From Lachnospiraceae bacterium (GTDB taxonomy: Bacteria > Bacillota > Clostridia > Lachnospirales > Lachnospiraceae): DNA of 64,000 nt. Positions 53,963-63,488 of this stretch are shown here, piece by piece (position 1 is the first letter of the stretch; every line of letters begins with the position of its first letter). The notes under the pieces are model-generated. The model made no database searches and was not told the origin of the DNA. It saw only the letters and a program-made list of their open reading frames with translations. A program made the position numbers and the translations under genes. The DNA is taken from contig JAILOV010000027.1 in the NCBI GenBank assembly GCA_024690605.1, forward strand, positions 1 through 64,000, given 5' to 3'.

Positions 53963-55888
53963 ATGCACGAACACACCATCGGGGAGCAAAGGGAAGAATT
54001 CAAGGGCTATGTAGACCGGATGACAAAGATCCGGCTGTTGTCCTCGCCGCAGACGGACGAGATGACGACGGCCGATTTCTACAGTGCGGTTCTCGTGCAG
54101 AATTTCCGTGATATCGGAGCATTGGCCGAAGAAAACCGCTCCTTTATCGGTGAGGAGCTGGAGCCGATCTTGCGATCGGAGGATCTCCTTCCGGACGAGC
54201 TTGTTTCGGAGATCCGGGAGCTGAATGAGAATCTGATCGATGCGGTGGAGACGCAGCTCATCGACCTGCCGATGGCGGTCATGCTCAACGAGCGTCTGCG
54301 GGACGATGCGGAGCGGAAGCAGGACCCGGCCTATATCATCCGGCAGCTGGACAAGGAGATCGAGACCAACTATCTTCAGCAGAACATGACCGGACGGATC
54401 ACTTCGGCGCCGCAGATCTCCGAAAGCTTCAAGATGCGTGCGATCCGGGCAACAAAGGAGATTCTGACATGGCTCGATAAGGAGCGCTTTCTGACGCTCG
54501 ATGAGGAGTGCCGGACGCTTGTGATGGTCAATTCCCGCTACGGTGCGGCGGTTTATGAGAACGGGACGGTACTGGACGCGGAGAACTGCGCCGAGCGGAT
54601 CCGATTCCTGCTCCGTGCGCTTAAGATCGCGGAGGATCCCTTTTATCATGAGGCGCTTCCGGACTATGACTGGCGTTTCCATTTCTTCCGGATCTATGAA
54701 TACTTTTCGCGCACGGATTTTCGCGGTGCGGATGAAGAGACCAAACGCCTGGGCGCGCCGCAGGTCGCCAAGTGGGAGGAGCTCTGGCGGTCCGACCCCG
54801 CTTATTTCGGCAGATATCGCACCTATCCCGAGGTGGCGGGCAGTGTGTGGACGGCGCTCTTCGACTGCGGCGTGCTTTCCGCGGAGGAGTACCGGGACAG
54901 GCTGCATACGCTCTTTCCATCGGAAGAGCCTTACGAATACAGTTCCCGCGGACAGTTTGTGAATCTGGAGCTTCCGATGTTTTATCTGCGGTCCCTTCCG
55001 GTGAACGGTGTCGTTCCCGAAGAATTTCGTGCGGAGGCGGAGCAGCTCTATCGTTCGGCGGTGGACTATGCTTTTCATATCCCCAAGCTGGGACTTTTTT
55101 CCACGATGCTGGATTCCTACTGCCGGATGCTGGAGGATTTCACGGAGATCCCGGGCGGGATCACCTTTGAGGAATTGAGCCTGTCCACGATGGCGGCGTT
55201 CCACCCGCCGACTTACGTGCATTCGCTGATGGTGGCGGATCTGTCCCGTCTGATCTGCGAGAGACTGATGGACAGGGATCCCGCTCTGTTTGTCGGGATC
55301 CTCGGTGCGGATACGCCGGAGACCGTCACAAAGAAGAGGAAAGCCCTGCTGGATTTTACCTATCACGCAGCACTCTGTCACGATTTCGGCAAGATCCCGA
55401 TGATCGACACGATCTTCATTTACGGACGAAGGCTTCTGGATTTTGAGTATGACCTGATAAGGCAACATGCGGAACTTGGTGCGTCCTTTCTGCGCCGCCA
55501 TGCTTCCACCGCGTCATATGCCGATATCGCACGGCTCCACCACTGCTATTATGACGGATCCGGCGGTTATCCCGCCGATCAGGATCTTTCCGGAAACCCG
55601 CTGCGTACCGTCATTTCCGTTGTCACCTGCGCGGATTGTCTGGATGCGGCGACCGATACGGTGGGCCGCTCCTATAACCGGGGGAAGACACTCGCGGATT
55701 TCACGGGAGAACTCCTTGCCGGCAGCGGGACGCGCTATGCCCCCTATCTTTCCGGACTTTTTGAGGATGCGTCGTTTTGCGATGCGCTCACGAAGCTCCT
55801 GGGCGAAGGACGCAGACAGCATTACCGGGATACCTGGCAGCTGCTGTGCAGTCTGAAGGAGGATCCGCAGGAAATTACGGAGAACTGA
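53963..55888 (+). CDS. HD-GYP-like protein C
   Basis: 641 residues. Same plan as proteins A and B without the cNMP domain. The N-terminal domain has the shared YSAVLVQNFRDIGALAEENRSFI-like segment. The HD-GYP part has H420, H473-D474 (LCHDFGKIPMID), HA in place of HP in RQHAELGA, H526-H527, GGYPAD and CADCLDAATDTVGRSY. Metal ligands are complete, so hydrolysis is plausible. ATG 53963 follows GAGGA, 33 bases after the BspA-repeat gene, and the stop is three bases before protein D. Confidence 0.88.
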   Translation: MHEHTIGEQREEFKGYVDRMTKIRLLSSPQTDEMTTADFYSAVLVQNFRDIGALAEENRSFIGEELEPILRSEDLLPDELVSEIRELNENLIDAVETQLIDLPMAVMLNERLRDDAERKQDPAYIIRQLDKEIETNYLQQNMTGRITSAPQISESFKMRAIRATKEILTWLDKERFLTLDEECRTLVMVNSRYGAAVYENGTVLDAENCAERIRFLLRALKIAEDPFYHEALPDYDWRFHFFRIYEYFSRTDFRGADEETKRLGAPQVAKWEELWRSDPAYFGRYRTYPEVAGSVWTALFDCGVLSAEEYRDRLHTLFPSEEPYEYSSRGQFVNLELPMFYLRSLPVNGVVPEEFRAEAEQLYRSAVDYAFHIPKLGLFSTMLDSYCRMLEDFTEIPGGITFEELSLSTMAAFHPPTYVHSLMVADLSRLICERLMDRDPALFVGILGADTPETVTKKRKALLDFTYHAALCHDFGKIPMIDTIFIYGRRLLDFEYDLIRQHAELGASFLRRHASTASYADIARLHHCYYDGSGGYPADQDLSGNPLRTVISVVTCADCLDAATDTVGRSYNRGKTLADFTGELLAGSGTRYAPYLSGLFEDASFCDALTKLLGEGRRQHYRDTWQLLCSLKEDPQEITEN

Positions 55889-55891
55889 ACC

Positions 55892-57109
55892 GTGGATCAC
55901 ACGAAGGAATTCTATCACAGAAAGTTCAAGCAGTATACGGACACGCTGCGGGAGATCCGCATGCTTTCTACCTCGGGTCTCTCGAAGATCACCAGCGCGG
56001 AGGATTACAGTCAGGTACTGCTGTCCAATTTCCGGAGGATCGGGAAGCTGGCGGAGGGCAACCGTCAGGTGATCGACGGGGTGCTCATGCCGTTGCTGGG
56101 CAAAGAGGAGCCGCTGTCCGAAGAGGAAAGGGAAGCGCTGGGAGATCTGATCGGGCTGCTGGTGGACGCGGATTACGGAGAAGAGATTGACGCGCATATC
56201 TCCCGCCTGGCGATGGAGCGACTGGCCAGAGATCACGCGGATGAGGAGGAACTCTTCAGTACACTTGCGGACGACGAGCGTGTCGCGGCGCTTGACAGGG
56301 AGGTGGAGAACTGCTACACCCTGATGGATATCTACCTGCGGGGCAATCCCGGGGAAGCCGATATCATGCGCCGGAGGGGGCTCAAAGCACTGCGGGGGCT
56401 GCTGGACTATCTGGACAGGGAACGGTTTGCGGCATTGTCGATGGGATCGCGCATGACGGTGATGGTCGATTCCTATTACGGTGCCCTTTTGTATGAGAAT
56501 GATGATGAGGAGAGATCGGACCGGTATTTCACCGACGAGTTCGATCTGCTGGTATCCTCGCTTGCTCTGGTTGATGATCCTTTCTACAGGAAACTACTCC
56601 CGGATACGGAATACAACTGGCAGAAACACACCTTCGGGGCGCTTTTCTACATGGGGCGGATGTCCCTGTCCCGAAGCATCACAAAGGAACGCGCGCAGAA
56701 GATCTTTGCCGGGATCCGGGAGATGGAGACGCTGTGGAAGGATCTCGCGGATGTCATCGGAAACAAGATCTCTCTCTATGATGTCCGGCTGCTCCTTTTG
56801 CGGGTCGCCCGACTGGCCGAAGATCCGCAGTTTGAAGAGCTTTTCGCCAGACTGCGGGAGGACTATCTGTGCCGGGATGTCTGCGACTATTCCAACAGCG
56901 GCATGGACATCAATCTGGATGTGCCGGAGGGATATCTTAATATTGTCAGGGATGCGGCCCCCACGGAGGAGGCGATCGAGAGATACCGCAGCATGACGCA
57001 GGCCATGCTCTCCTATCTGTTCAGCATGCCGAAGAAGGAAAACCTCGGAAACTGCATGACGGTCTATTCGGGGCTGATCCGCGAATATACGGAGTACCCG
57101 GGGGCATGA
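55892..57109 (+). pseudogene. HD-GYP-like protein D, N-terminal part (frame broken at a G run)
   Basis: 405 residues starting GTG 55892. It is homologous to the N-terminal domain of proteins A-C and ends YTEYPGA just where paralogues continue YTE/FTEIPGG. In the run GGGGG at 57100-57104 one more G would restore YPGGMSFEDF and join the HD-GYP half below, giving about 636 residues. As written the stop TGA overlaps the ATG of the second half (ATGA), so the halves could still be made as two coupled polypeptides. A -1 slip on the G run would also give the full protein. I cannot tell mutation, sequencing error and programmed slippage apart. Confidence 0.8.
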
Positions 57110-57804
57110 GCTTTGAGGATTTCTGCGTCAATTCCATGGCGGCGCTGCATTCGCCGACGCATGTGCATTCCCATATGGTGGCAAAACTCTCGGTCTGTCT
57201 GGCCAGACACCTGCTTGCCCTGCGTCCGGAGCTTTTCATCGGGATCTTTGATACGGAGACCGCCGGGGCGGTGACCTCGATCGCGGACAGGATCCTGGAT
57301 CACACCTGGCACGCGGCACTGTGCCATGATATCGGGAAGCTGCTGATCATCGATACGGTGGCCATGTACGGCCGCAGTCTTCTGGATGACGAGTACGCAA
57401 ACTTAAGACTCCATCCGGATGCCGGGGCGGATCTTGCCGTGAAACACCTTTCCACGCGGGATTATGCGGATGTGATCCGTGGTCATCATCTATGGTATGA
57501 CGGCACGGACGGGTATCCTTCCGGCTTTGACAGGGATGGGAGTCCGTATCGTACGATCATTGACATCGTGTCCGTCTGCGACTGCATGGATGCCGCCACG
57601 GACAGCGTGGGGCGAAGCTACAGCAGGGGGAAGACCTTTGAGGAGTTTGAGAAAGAGGTATCGGAGGCTGCCGGGACGCGTTACGCACCATGGCTTCCGG
57701 AACTCTTCCGGGATCCCGGAACGCGCAAAGATCTGCTTTATCTGCTGGATGAGGGACGTTCCGTGGCGTACAGGAAGACCTATGCTCTGCTGCGGGGGAT
57801 CTGA
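57106..57804 (+). pseudogene. HD-GYP-like protein D, catalytic part
   Basis: 232 residues, an entire HD-GYP domain: HVHSHMVAKLSV (first His), LCHDIGKLLIIDT, HP in LRLHPDAGAD, GHHLWYDGTDGYP and VCDCMDAATDSVGRSY. All metal ligands are present. It begins with ATG overlapping the stop of the N-terminal half, with no ribosome site of its own beyond the local G run. See the N-terminal half for the frame break. Confidence 0.82.
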
Positions 57805-57845
57805 TCCGACGCTTTTTGCGCGTGGCAGGGAAGCCGCTTTTCCTG

Positions 57846-57851
57846 TATAAT
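57846..57851 (+). promoter_or_regulatory. -10 box of the metallophosphoesterase gene
   Basis: Perfect TATAAT ending six bases before the ATG at 57858; the -35 is weak. Predicted transcription starts at the ATG itself. Confidence 0.5.
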
Positions 57852-57857
57852 GAGAGG

Positions 57858-58355
57858 ATGAGCACAGAAGCGAAAAAACTTGTGATCGTATCCGATACAC
57901 ACGGCTATGACCGGCTGATCGATCAGGTGATCGAACGGGAATCTCCTTTTGATTATCTGATCCACTGCGGCGACGCGGAGACGGGGCTGACCGCCTATGA
58001 AGGAGAGGAGCTGCCCTACCGGCTTCTTGCGGTGCGCGGGAACTGCGACTACGCGGGTGGCCGGCCGGCGGTCCTGGTCGAAAGGATCCTCTTCTACAAT
58101 GTGCTCGTCACCCACGGGCACAGGGAGAATGTCCGCTATGGCAACGCAGAGCTGCTGGCTTTCGGGGCGGCCAATCATGCCGATGTCGTGCTGTACGGTC
58201 ACACGCATGTTCCGGAGATCGTCGAGGAGGACGGCATTCTCATCGTCAACCCGGGAAGCCTTGCTTATCCGAAGGGGCCGCAGCGGGTGCCCACCTATGC
58301 CGTACTGACACTGACACAGGACTATGACCGCGAGGCGGTGCTGAAGATCCTGTAG
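57858..58355 (+). CDS. YfcE/MJ0936-family metallophosphoesterase
   Basis: 165 residues. All phosphoesterase motifs are present: VSDTHG, HCGDAE, VRGNCD, THGHRE and YGHTHVP, then NPGSLAYPKG typical of YfcE. Family members are Mn/Ni-dependent phosphodiesterases acting on model substrates, with unknown natural targets. Its place between the HD-GYP genes and the kinase/cyclase genes makes a nucleotide-signal substrate possible. Its start is almost on top of a TATAAT box. Confidence 0.92.
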   Translation: MSTEAKKLVIVSDTHGYDRLIDQVIERESPFDYLIHCGDAETGLTAYEGEELPYRLLAVRGNCDYAGGRPAVLVERILFYNVLVTHGHRENVRYGNAELLAFGAANHADVVLYGHTHVPEIVEEDGILIVNPGSLAYPKGPQRVPTYAVLTLTQDYDREAVLKIL

Positions 58356-58368
58356 GGAGGTAACGCCG

Positions 58369-59151
58369 ATGAAACAGATCATCATTGCGACGAGCGATCG
58401 TGAGAAGATCGAGAAGGAGATCGGGGAGAACAGGGATATCCATGTTTCCTGGTGCGATCTGACGATCGAGGGCATCCAGAGCATCCGTGACCGTTCCAAT
58501 ACGCTGTTCCTGTGCCTACGGGATGAGGACGAGGACGAACTGAAGAAGATCGCGCTGTATCTGCGGGATCTGTGCATCGAGGATGAAAAGATCCTGTATC
58601 TCTACGGCAACCGCGTCAGTGTCGACCTGATCAGCGCCCGGGTTCCTTCCCTTTTTGTTCATATGGCTGTCTACATGATGAAGATGCCTTTTTCCCGTCT
58701 GCTGGATGATCTGGACACCAGGGAGCAGGAGACGGCCGAACACCGGCCGACTCTTCTGATCCTCGACGACAACACGGAGTATATTGAAAAACTGCGGGTC
58801 ATGCTGGATTCCTCCTTCCGTGTCTACGTGAGCCACTATGATCTGCATGAAGCGGGTCTGCTCCTGCTGCGCGCCGACATCGTGCTTCTCGGTATGGATG
58901 TGGAGCTTTCCATGATCAAGTATATGCAGTTGTTCCGCGCGCTTGCGAAGAAGATGCGCCAGCCCGGTTTCCACTTCTATTTCCTTACTTCGAGCAAGGA
59001 GGACAGGGATCTGATCAATTCGTCCGGCGATCGTGCCGGCGTCGCGTTTACCAGAGATATGGAGCCCGCGCGCGTCGCGGAATTCCTGAAAAATGTGAAT
59101 GTACCGGCCGCTCCCGCGGCCTCCGCGATCGAAACGGATCCCTGGAGTTAA
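58369..59151 (+). CDS. Degenerate receiver-domain protein
   Basis: 260 residues with GGGAGG before the ATG. Residues about 128-245 have a receiver fold: TLLILDDNTEYIEKLRVML with the acidic pair. The phosphoacceptor position reads VLLGMDVEL, where Gly replaces Asp, and the usual Lys-Pro near the end reads TRDMEP. It is unlikely to be phosphorylated in the normal way. The first 110 residues may be another degenerate receiver-like fold. No DNA-binding domain. Probably a protein-interaction switch for the kinase encoded 18 bases downstream. Confidence 0.75.
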   Translation: MKQIIIATSDREKIEKEIGENRDIHVSWCDLTIEGIQSIRDRSNTLFLCLRDEDEDELKKIALYLRDLCIEDEKILYLYGNRVSVDLISARVPSLFVHMAVYMMKMPFSRLLDDLDTREQETAEHRPTLLILDDNTEYIEKLRVMLDSSFRVYVSHYDLHEAGLLLLRADIVLLGMDVELSMIKYMQLFRALAKKMRQPGFHFYFLTSSKEDRDLINSSGDRAGVAFTRDMEPARVAEFLKNVNVPAAPAASAIETDPWS

Positions 59152-59169
59152 TCGACCGCTGACGGCACA

Positions 59170-60384
59170 ATGGCCAGGGGAAGGATCAAAACGGACCGGA
59201 TGCTCCTGCTGTGGTTTGCCGCCACGGTCGTCTGGAATATGCTTTCCCAGATCCTGCACATCTCCTGGCTGGCGACGATCTCCTATATGCTGCTTTGCGT
59301 GTTTTGGTTGTGGTCGCTCAGGCGTGAGATCCCCGACCGGCGCATCCGCTACCGTCTGGACGCGGGCGGGATCCTGCTGATCCTGCTGTTCGTGCTGCGC
59401 ACGCTCCGCTACGCTCTGCCCCTGGATCCGGCATGGGATCATCTCTGCTGGTATGCCTATTACATCCCGATCCTGGGCACGCCGCTGTTATCTCTGTCTC
59501 TGAGCCTCATGATCGCGGACCGCAGACCGGAACGGCACCGCCGCCTTCTGTGGGTTTTGCGGATCCTGTGGGGACTGCTCGTCGTGTTGGTGCTGACCAA
59601 CGATCTCCACGCGATGGTGTACCGGGTCTGGGTTGCGGACGGCAGGCAACACAGCAGTGCCACACCGCTGTACTATGTCTACATCCTCTGGTACATCGGC
59701 CTGACGCTTGCCTCCTTTTTGCTGATGCTGTACAAGTGCAGGATCTCCGCCGCGCGCAGGCTCTGGTGGATCCCTGTTCTGGCGCAGGGCGCCGGCCTGA
59801 TTCCGTGGTTTGTCTACTATGCTGTCTGTACGGGGGCAAGTCCCTCGATCGGCGGCATCTCCCTCTACAACATTCAGGAGATCTTTCTGCTTCTCTTTAT
59901 CGGTCTGTGGGAGAGTTGCCTTCTGATCGGTCTGGTTCCTTCCTCTTCCCTGATCAGGGAGCGGGCGTGGATCCGGGAGGGGGTCCGGCGGGCTGTCAGC
60001 GATGAGCTGACGGAGGTCCGGAAGGTCTTCGGGCGCATAAACAGAGAGGCGGACACCTTTCACCGGGATCTGATCCGCCTCGGCTGCCTTGGCGCCTATA
60101 TCAAGCGTCGCGCCAACCTGGAACTGATCGCGGATGAGCGCGGCTGTCTGAGCACGACCGAGCTGTCGCTCGCCATCCGGGAATCCTTTGAGTATTATGC
60201 GCTCGCCGGCATGTCCGTCGGCTATGAGGAGACAGGGAACGCGGAGGTTCCCGCGCTTCTCGTGATCTCCGCCTATGAGCTGTTTGAGCGGATCCTGGAG
60301 CGGACCGCGGGACGGCGCGGAATGGATCGACCGGGCGCTGCTGGATCTTCTGGACGCGTCGCTTTCCGTCGGCGAAGAGGATGA
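59170..60384 (+). pseudogene. 7TM sensor histidine kinase, N-terminal part (frame broken near 60310)
   Basis: 404 residues as read. Seven or eight helices (about 10-270) form a 7TM-type input, followed by a cytoplasmic segment (LGAYIKRRANLELIADERG) that takes the place of a normal dimerisation domain, with no clear H-box. After residue about 380 (ERTAG) the frame turns into Arg-rich nonsense. Removing one G from GGG at 60309-60311 joins it to the ATPase half as ERTADGAEWIDRALLDLL. The gene was probably about 560 residues long. There is no ribosome site worth naming before ATG 59170. Confidence 0.78.
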
Positions 60385-60853
60385 GACCATGCGATGGGCG
60401 CTCACCGCGATGTACCCCGTTGAAAAGAAGCCGATCCCGCTGGTCAGCATTTCCCTGGACAGGATCGAAGGTGCCTCCGTCGGTCTGTCGGGGATCGCGG
60501 GCTTCCTCTCGCTGGAAAAGGAGGCCCTCGGCGTGACGATCCGTTTAAGCGGCGTTCTGCCGGAGGCTTCGGCGCTCCGAAAGGTTGCCGACACGGCGAT
60601 CACGGTCCATATCACCAACATCCGCAAACACACCACGGGGAAAACGGCGGTGGTCCGCTCCGAAAGGGAAGGGGCGGAATGGATCCTCACACTGGAAGAC
60701 GACGGGGAGAGCAAGGCGGGGGAGATCATCGAGACCGGCGGCCTGAAGAACCTGCGCACGCAGGTGGAGGATCTGGGCGGCCGCATGGAGGTGCGGGGGG
60801 ATCCGCGCTTTCGACTGGTGATCCGTCTGCCGGAAGGCGGAGGTGCGACATGA
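60275..60853 (+). pseudogene. 7TM sensor histidine kinase, ATPase part
   Basis: 192 residues as read; genuine coding begins near 60312. HATPase of the LuxR-partner (NarX/DesK-like) type: N-box HITNIRKHTTGKT, G1 LEDDGES and GGLKNLRTQVEDLGG. Its stop overlaps the ATG of the response regulator gene (ATGA). As written it has no sensible start, so either the kinase is dead or the frame break is bypassed or erroneous. Confidence 0.75.
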
Positions 60854-61503
60854 GGAAAGCGGGGAAGACCATGGACAGGAAGCGGTATCGCGTGCTCGTT
60901 GTGGATGATTTCCTGATGTCCCGTCAGGTGTTTGAGAACGCCGTCCGGGAATCGGAGGAATTTGAACTGGCGGCGTCCCTTTCCGCCGCGGAGGAAGCTG
61001 TGGAATATGCGGCAAAGCACCCGGTGGATCTGGCGGTCATGGACATCGTGATGCGGGAGGGGATGAACGGTCTGGCCGCGGCCAGAAAGATCCGGGAGTT
61101 GTGCCCGGAGACGAAGCTTCTCATCGTGACCTCGATGCCCGAGGTTTCCTTTATCAGCAGGGCGAGACAGATCGGGGTGGAAAGCTTCTGGTACAAGGAG
61201 GTGCAGGAGCAGCCGATCCTGGATGTCATGCGCCGCACGATGGCAGGCGAGTCTGTCTATCCGGACAGCACGCCCGTGGTGAACCTCGGCAACGCGGTCA
61301 GCACGGAGTTTACGGAACGGGAGACCGAGGTGCTCAGAGAACTGGTCGACGGGAGATCCAACAGAGAGATCGCGGAGAAACTCGACATCACCGAGCGCAC
61401 GGTCAAGATGCACATCGCGAATATGCTGGAAAAGACAGGCTTCCGGTCAAGACTGGAGCTCGCTGTCAGAGCCAGGACCGGCGGTCTGGTGATCCCGGAC
61501 TGA
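60850..61503 (+). CDS. LuxR/NarL-family response regulator
   Basis: 217 residues from ATG 60850 behind GGAGG, overlapping the kinase stop by four bases; ATG 60871 is an alternative. The receiver has VVDDF, phosphoacceptor Asp in LAVMDIVMREGMNG and Lys in FWYKEV. The LuxR helix-turn-helix is FTERETEVLRELVDGRSNREIAEKLDITERTVKMHIANMLEK. It is the output of the 7TM kinase and may control the cyclase gene just downstream. Confidence 0.94.
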   Translation: MRKAGKTMDRKRYRVLVVDDFLMSRQVFENAVRESEEFELAASLSAAEEAVEYAAKHPVDLAVMDIVMREGMNGLAAARKIRELCPETKLLIVTSMPEVSFISRARQIGVESFWYKEVQEQPILDVMRRTMAGESVYPDSTPVVNLGNAVSTEFTERETEVLRELVDGRSNREIAEKLDITERTVKMHIANMLEKTGFRSRLELAVRARTGGLVIPD

Positions 61504-61518
61504 AAGCCCTCCGACCGC

Positions 61519-61547
61519 TTGACGGAGAAGATGGGGGTTCATATAAT
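61519..61547 (+). promoter_or_regulatory. Promoter of the CHASE2 adenylate cyclase gene
   Basis: -35 TTGACG, a 17-base spacer and -10 TATAAT, in the gap after the response regulator. An AAAAGGAG site follows in the predicted leader. Confidence 0.8.
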
Positions 61548-61572
61548 CTGATGGAAAAGGAGACGGAATGAT

Positions 61573-63384
61573 ATGAAGAAAGAGACCAAGGAACTGCTGA
61601 TCAGGATCCTGACCATGATCCTCGTGCCGGGGCTGTTTGTGCTGATCGTCTGCCTGCGGCTTCTGGAATCACCGGACGGCGTGGTCTCTGATGCGTTCTA
61701 TCAGAAAAAGACCGCCACGGACGGGCTGATCACCGTGGTCGGTATGGACCAGCGCGCCGTCAGCGAACTGGGGCCGATGCCGTGGAACCGCAGTGTCATG
61801 GCGGACGCCATCGCCTATCTGAACAGCGACCCGGACAACAGGCCTGCCGTGATCGCGATCGACGCACTCTATGTGGGTGCGAGCGCCGATCCGGATGCGG
61901 ACGCTTATCTGGCGGAGGTCTGTCGGGACGGCGGCAATGTCATCGTCGCCGGAGCCGCCTCCTTTGGCAGCAGTCTGGTGGAGAACGGCGATGACTACTC
62001 CCTGGATACCCGGGCGGTGCTCGCCTTTGACGAGCCCTATGAGGAATTGCACGAGGCCGTGACGATCGGACATATCAACGCGATGACGGACGATGACGGC
62101 ATCATGCGGCACGCGATCCTGCAGTATGAGGTGCCGGACATCGGCACGGTGCGGTCCTTTTCCCGCGTGATCTATGAGAAATACTGTGCGGCCGTCGGCG
62201 AAACACCGCTCCCGGATCCCGAGACCAGCAACGGCTTCTTTTATATCCCCTATTCGACGGTGGGCGGCGGCTACTATGACAACATCTCGATCATCGATCT
62301 GGTGAACTGGGACGTGGATCCCTCGTTTTTTGCGGGGAAGATCGTGCTGATCGGCCCCTATGCGGCCGGCATGCAGGACGAATACCGCACGTCGATCGAC
62401 CATGCGGCGCCGACCTACGGAGTGGAGATCCAGGCGAATCTGGTGGAGGCATTCCGGAAGGGCTTTTTCCCGTCGGAGGTCTCCAATGTCCTGCAATTGG
62501 TGATCCTGTTTCTCGTCTGCGCCGCAATGCTCCTGTTCTTCCGCGACCGGCGCGTCTGGCAGGCACTGGCCGGGTGGGCGGCTGTCTGCGGCCTGTGGCT
62601 CCTCATCTGTCTGTTCGCCTACCGCGCGGGACATATCCTCCATGTGCTGTGGGTGCCGCTCTTTGTGACGATCCTGTTCGTCGCCTCCGTGGCCGCCAAC
62701 TACATCCGCGCGCAGCGTGAGAAACGCCGCGTGGAGAACACCTTTGGACATTATGTGGATCCGGCGGTCATGCAGGAGTTGCTCTCGAAGGGGAGCGACG
62801 CGTTGGAACTCGGCGGAAAGCTCTGTGACATCGCGGTCCTGTTCGTCGATGTCCGCGGTTTCACGACCATGAGTGAGGCTCTGGATCCGCCGACGGTCGT
62901 GGAGATCATCAATCGCTATCTGACACTCACCACGGAGTGCATCATGAAGAATCACGGGACACTGGACAAGTTCGTGGGCGACTGCACGATGGCGTTCTGG
63001 AACGCGCCGGTCACGCAGGAGGATCCGGTGTATCTGGCCTGCTGCGCGGCCATGGATATGGTGGAGGGCTCCAAAGCGGTCGGCGAGGAACTGATGCAGC
63101 GGTTCGGGCGCACGGTTTCCTTCGGGATCGGTGTCAACTGGGGACCGGCGGTCGTCGGAAACATCGGTGCGCCGCTGCGCATGGACTACACGGCGATCGG
63201 CGACACGGTCAACACGGCGGCGAGACTGGAGGCCAACGCCCCCGGCGGCACGGTCTATATCTCCCGTGCGGTCGCGGATCTGCTGGGCGACCGGGCAAAG
63301 ACCACATCGCTCGGCGGCACGATCAAGTTAAAGGGTAAGGCCGAGGGTTTTGAGATCCTGACACTGGATGAACTGAAGAGATAG
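61573..63384 (+). CDS. CHASE2-domain class III adenylate cyclase
   Basis: 603 residues. Helix 1 (about 8-27), an external CHASE2 domain (about 30-295), three helices (about 302-371), a short coiled linker and a class III cyclase domain (about 385-600). Catalytic residues are complete: metal Asp426 (FVDVRGF) and Asp470 (KFVGDCTMAF), substrate Lys466 and Thr540 (MDYTAIGDTVN), and transition-state Asn547 and Arg551. The Lys/Thr pair fits adenylate rather than guanylate cyclase. It should make cAMP in response to an envelope signal, and the nearby cNMP domain is an obvious reader. It has its own promoter. Confidence 0.94.
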   Translation: MKKETKELLIRILTMILVPGLFVLIVCLRLLESPDGVVSDAFYQKKTATDGLITVVGMDQRAVSELGPMPWNRSVMADAIAYLNSDPDNRPAVIAIDALYVGASADPDADAYLAEVCRDGGNVIVAGAASFGSSLVENGDDYSLDTRAVLAFDEPYEELHEAVTIGHINAMTDDDGIMRHAILQYEVPDIGTVRSFSRVIYEKYCAAVGETPLPDPETSNGFFYIPYSTVGGGYYDNISIIDLVNWDVDPSFFAGKIVLIGPYAAGMQDEYRTSIDHAAPTYGVEIQANLVEAFRKGFFPSEVSNVLQLVILFLVCAAMLLFFRDRRVWQALAGWAAVCGLWLLICLFAYRAGHILHVLWVPLFVTILFVASVAANYIRAQREKRRVENTFGHYVDPAVMQELLSKGSDALELGGKLCDIAVLFVDVRGFTTMSEALDPPTVVEIINRYLTLTTECIMKNHGTLDKFVGDCTMAFWNAPVTQEDPVYLACCAAMDMVEGSKAVGEELMQRFGRTVSFGIGVNWGPAVVGNIGAPLRMDYTAIGDTVNTAARLEANAPGGTVYISRAVADLLGDRAKTTSLGGTIKLKGKAEGFEILTLDELKR

Positions 63385-63414
63385 AGGTTAACGTGGTAAA
63401 ATGCCGCAAAAACC

Positions 63415-63443
63415 TTGAATATCTCGTGCATAGGTGATATTGT
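63415..63443 (+). promoter_or_regulatory. Promoter of the second FecR gene
   Basis: -35 TTGAAT, a 17-base spacer and extended -10 TGATATTGT, about 45 bases before the ATG. Confidence 0.6.
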
Positions 63444-63488
63444 GGAAATGATATTGTTAAAGAAGCAGAGTCTGACAGGAGGCTTTCT

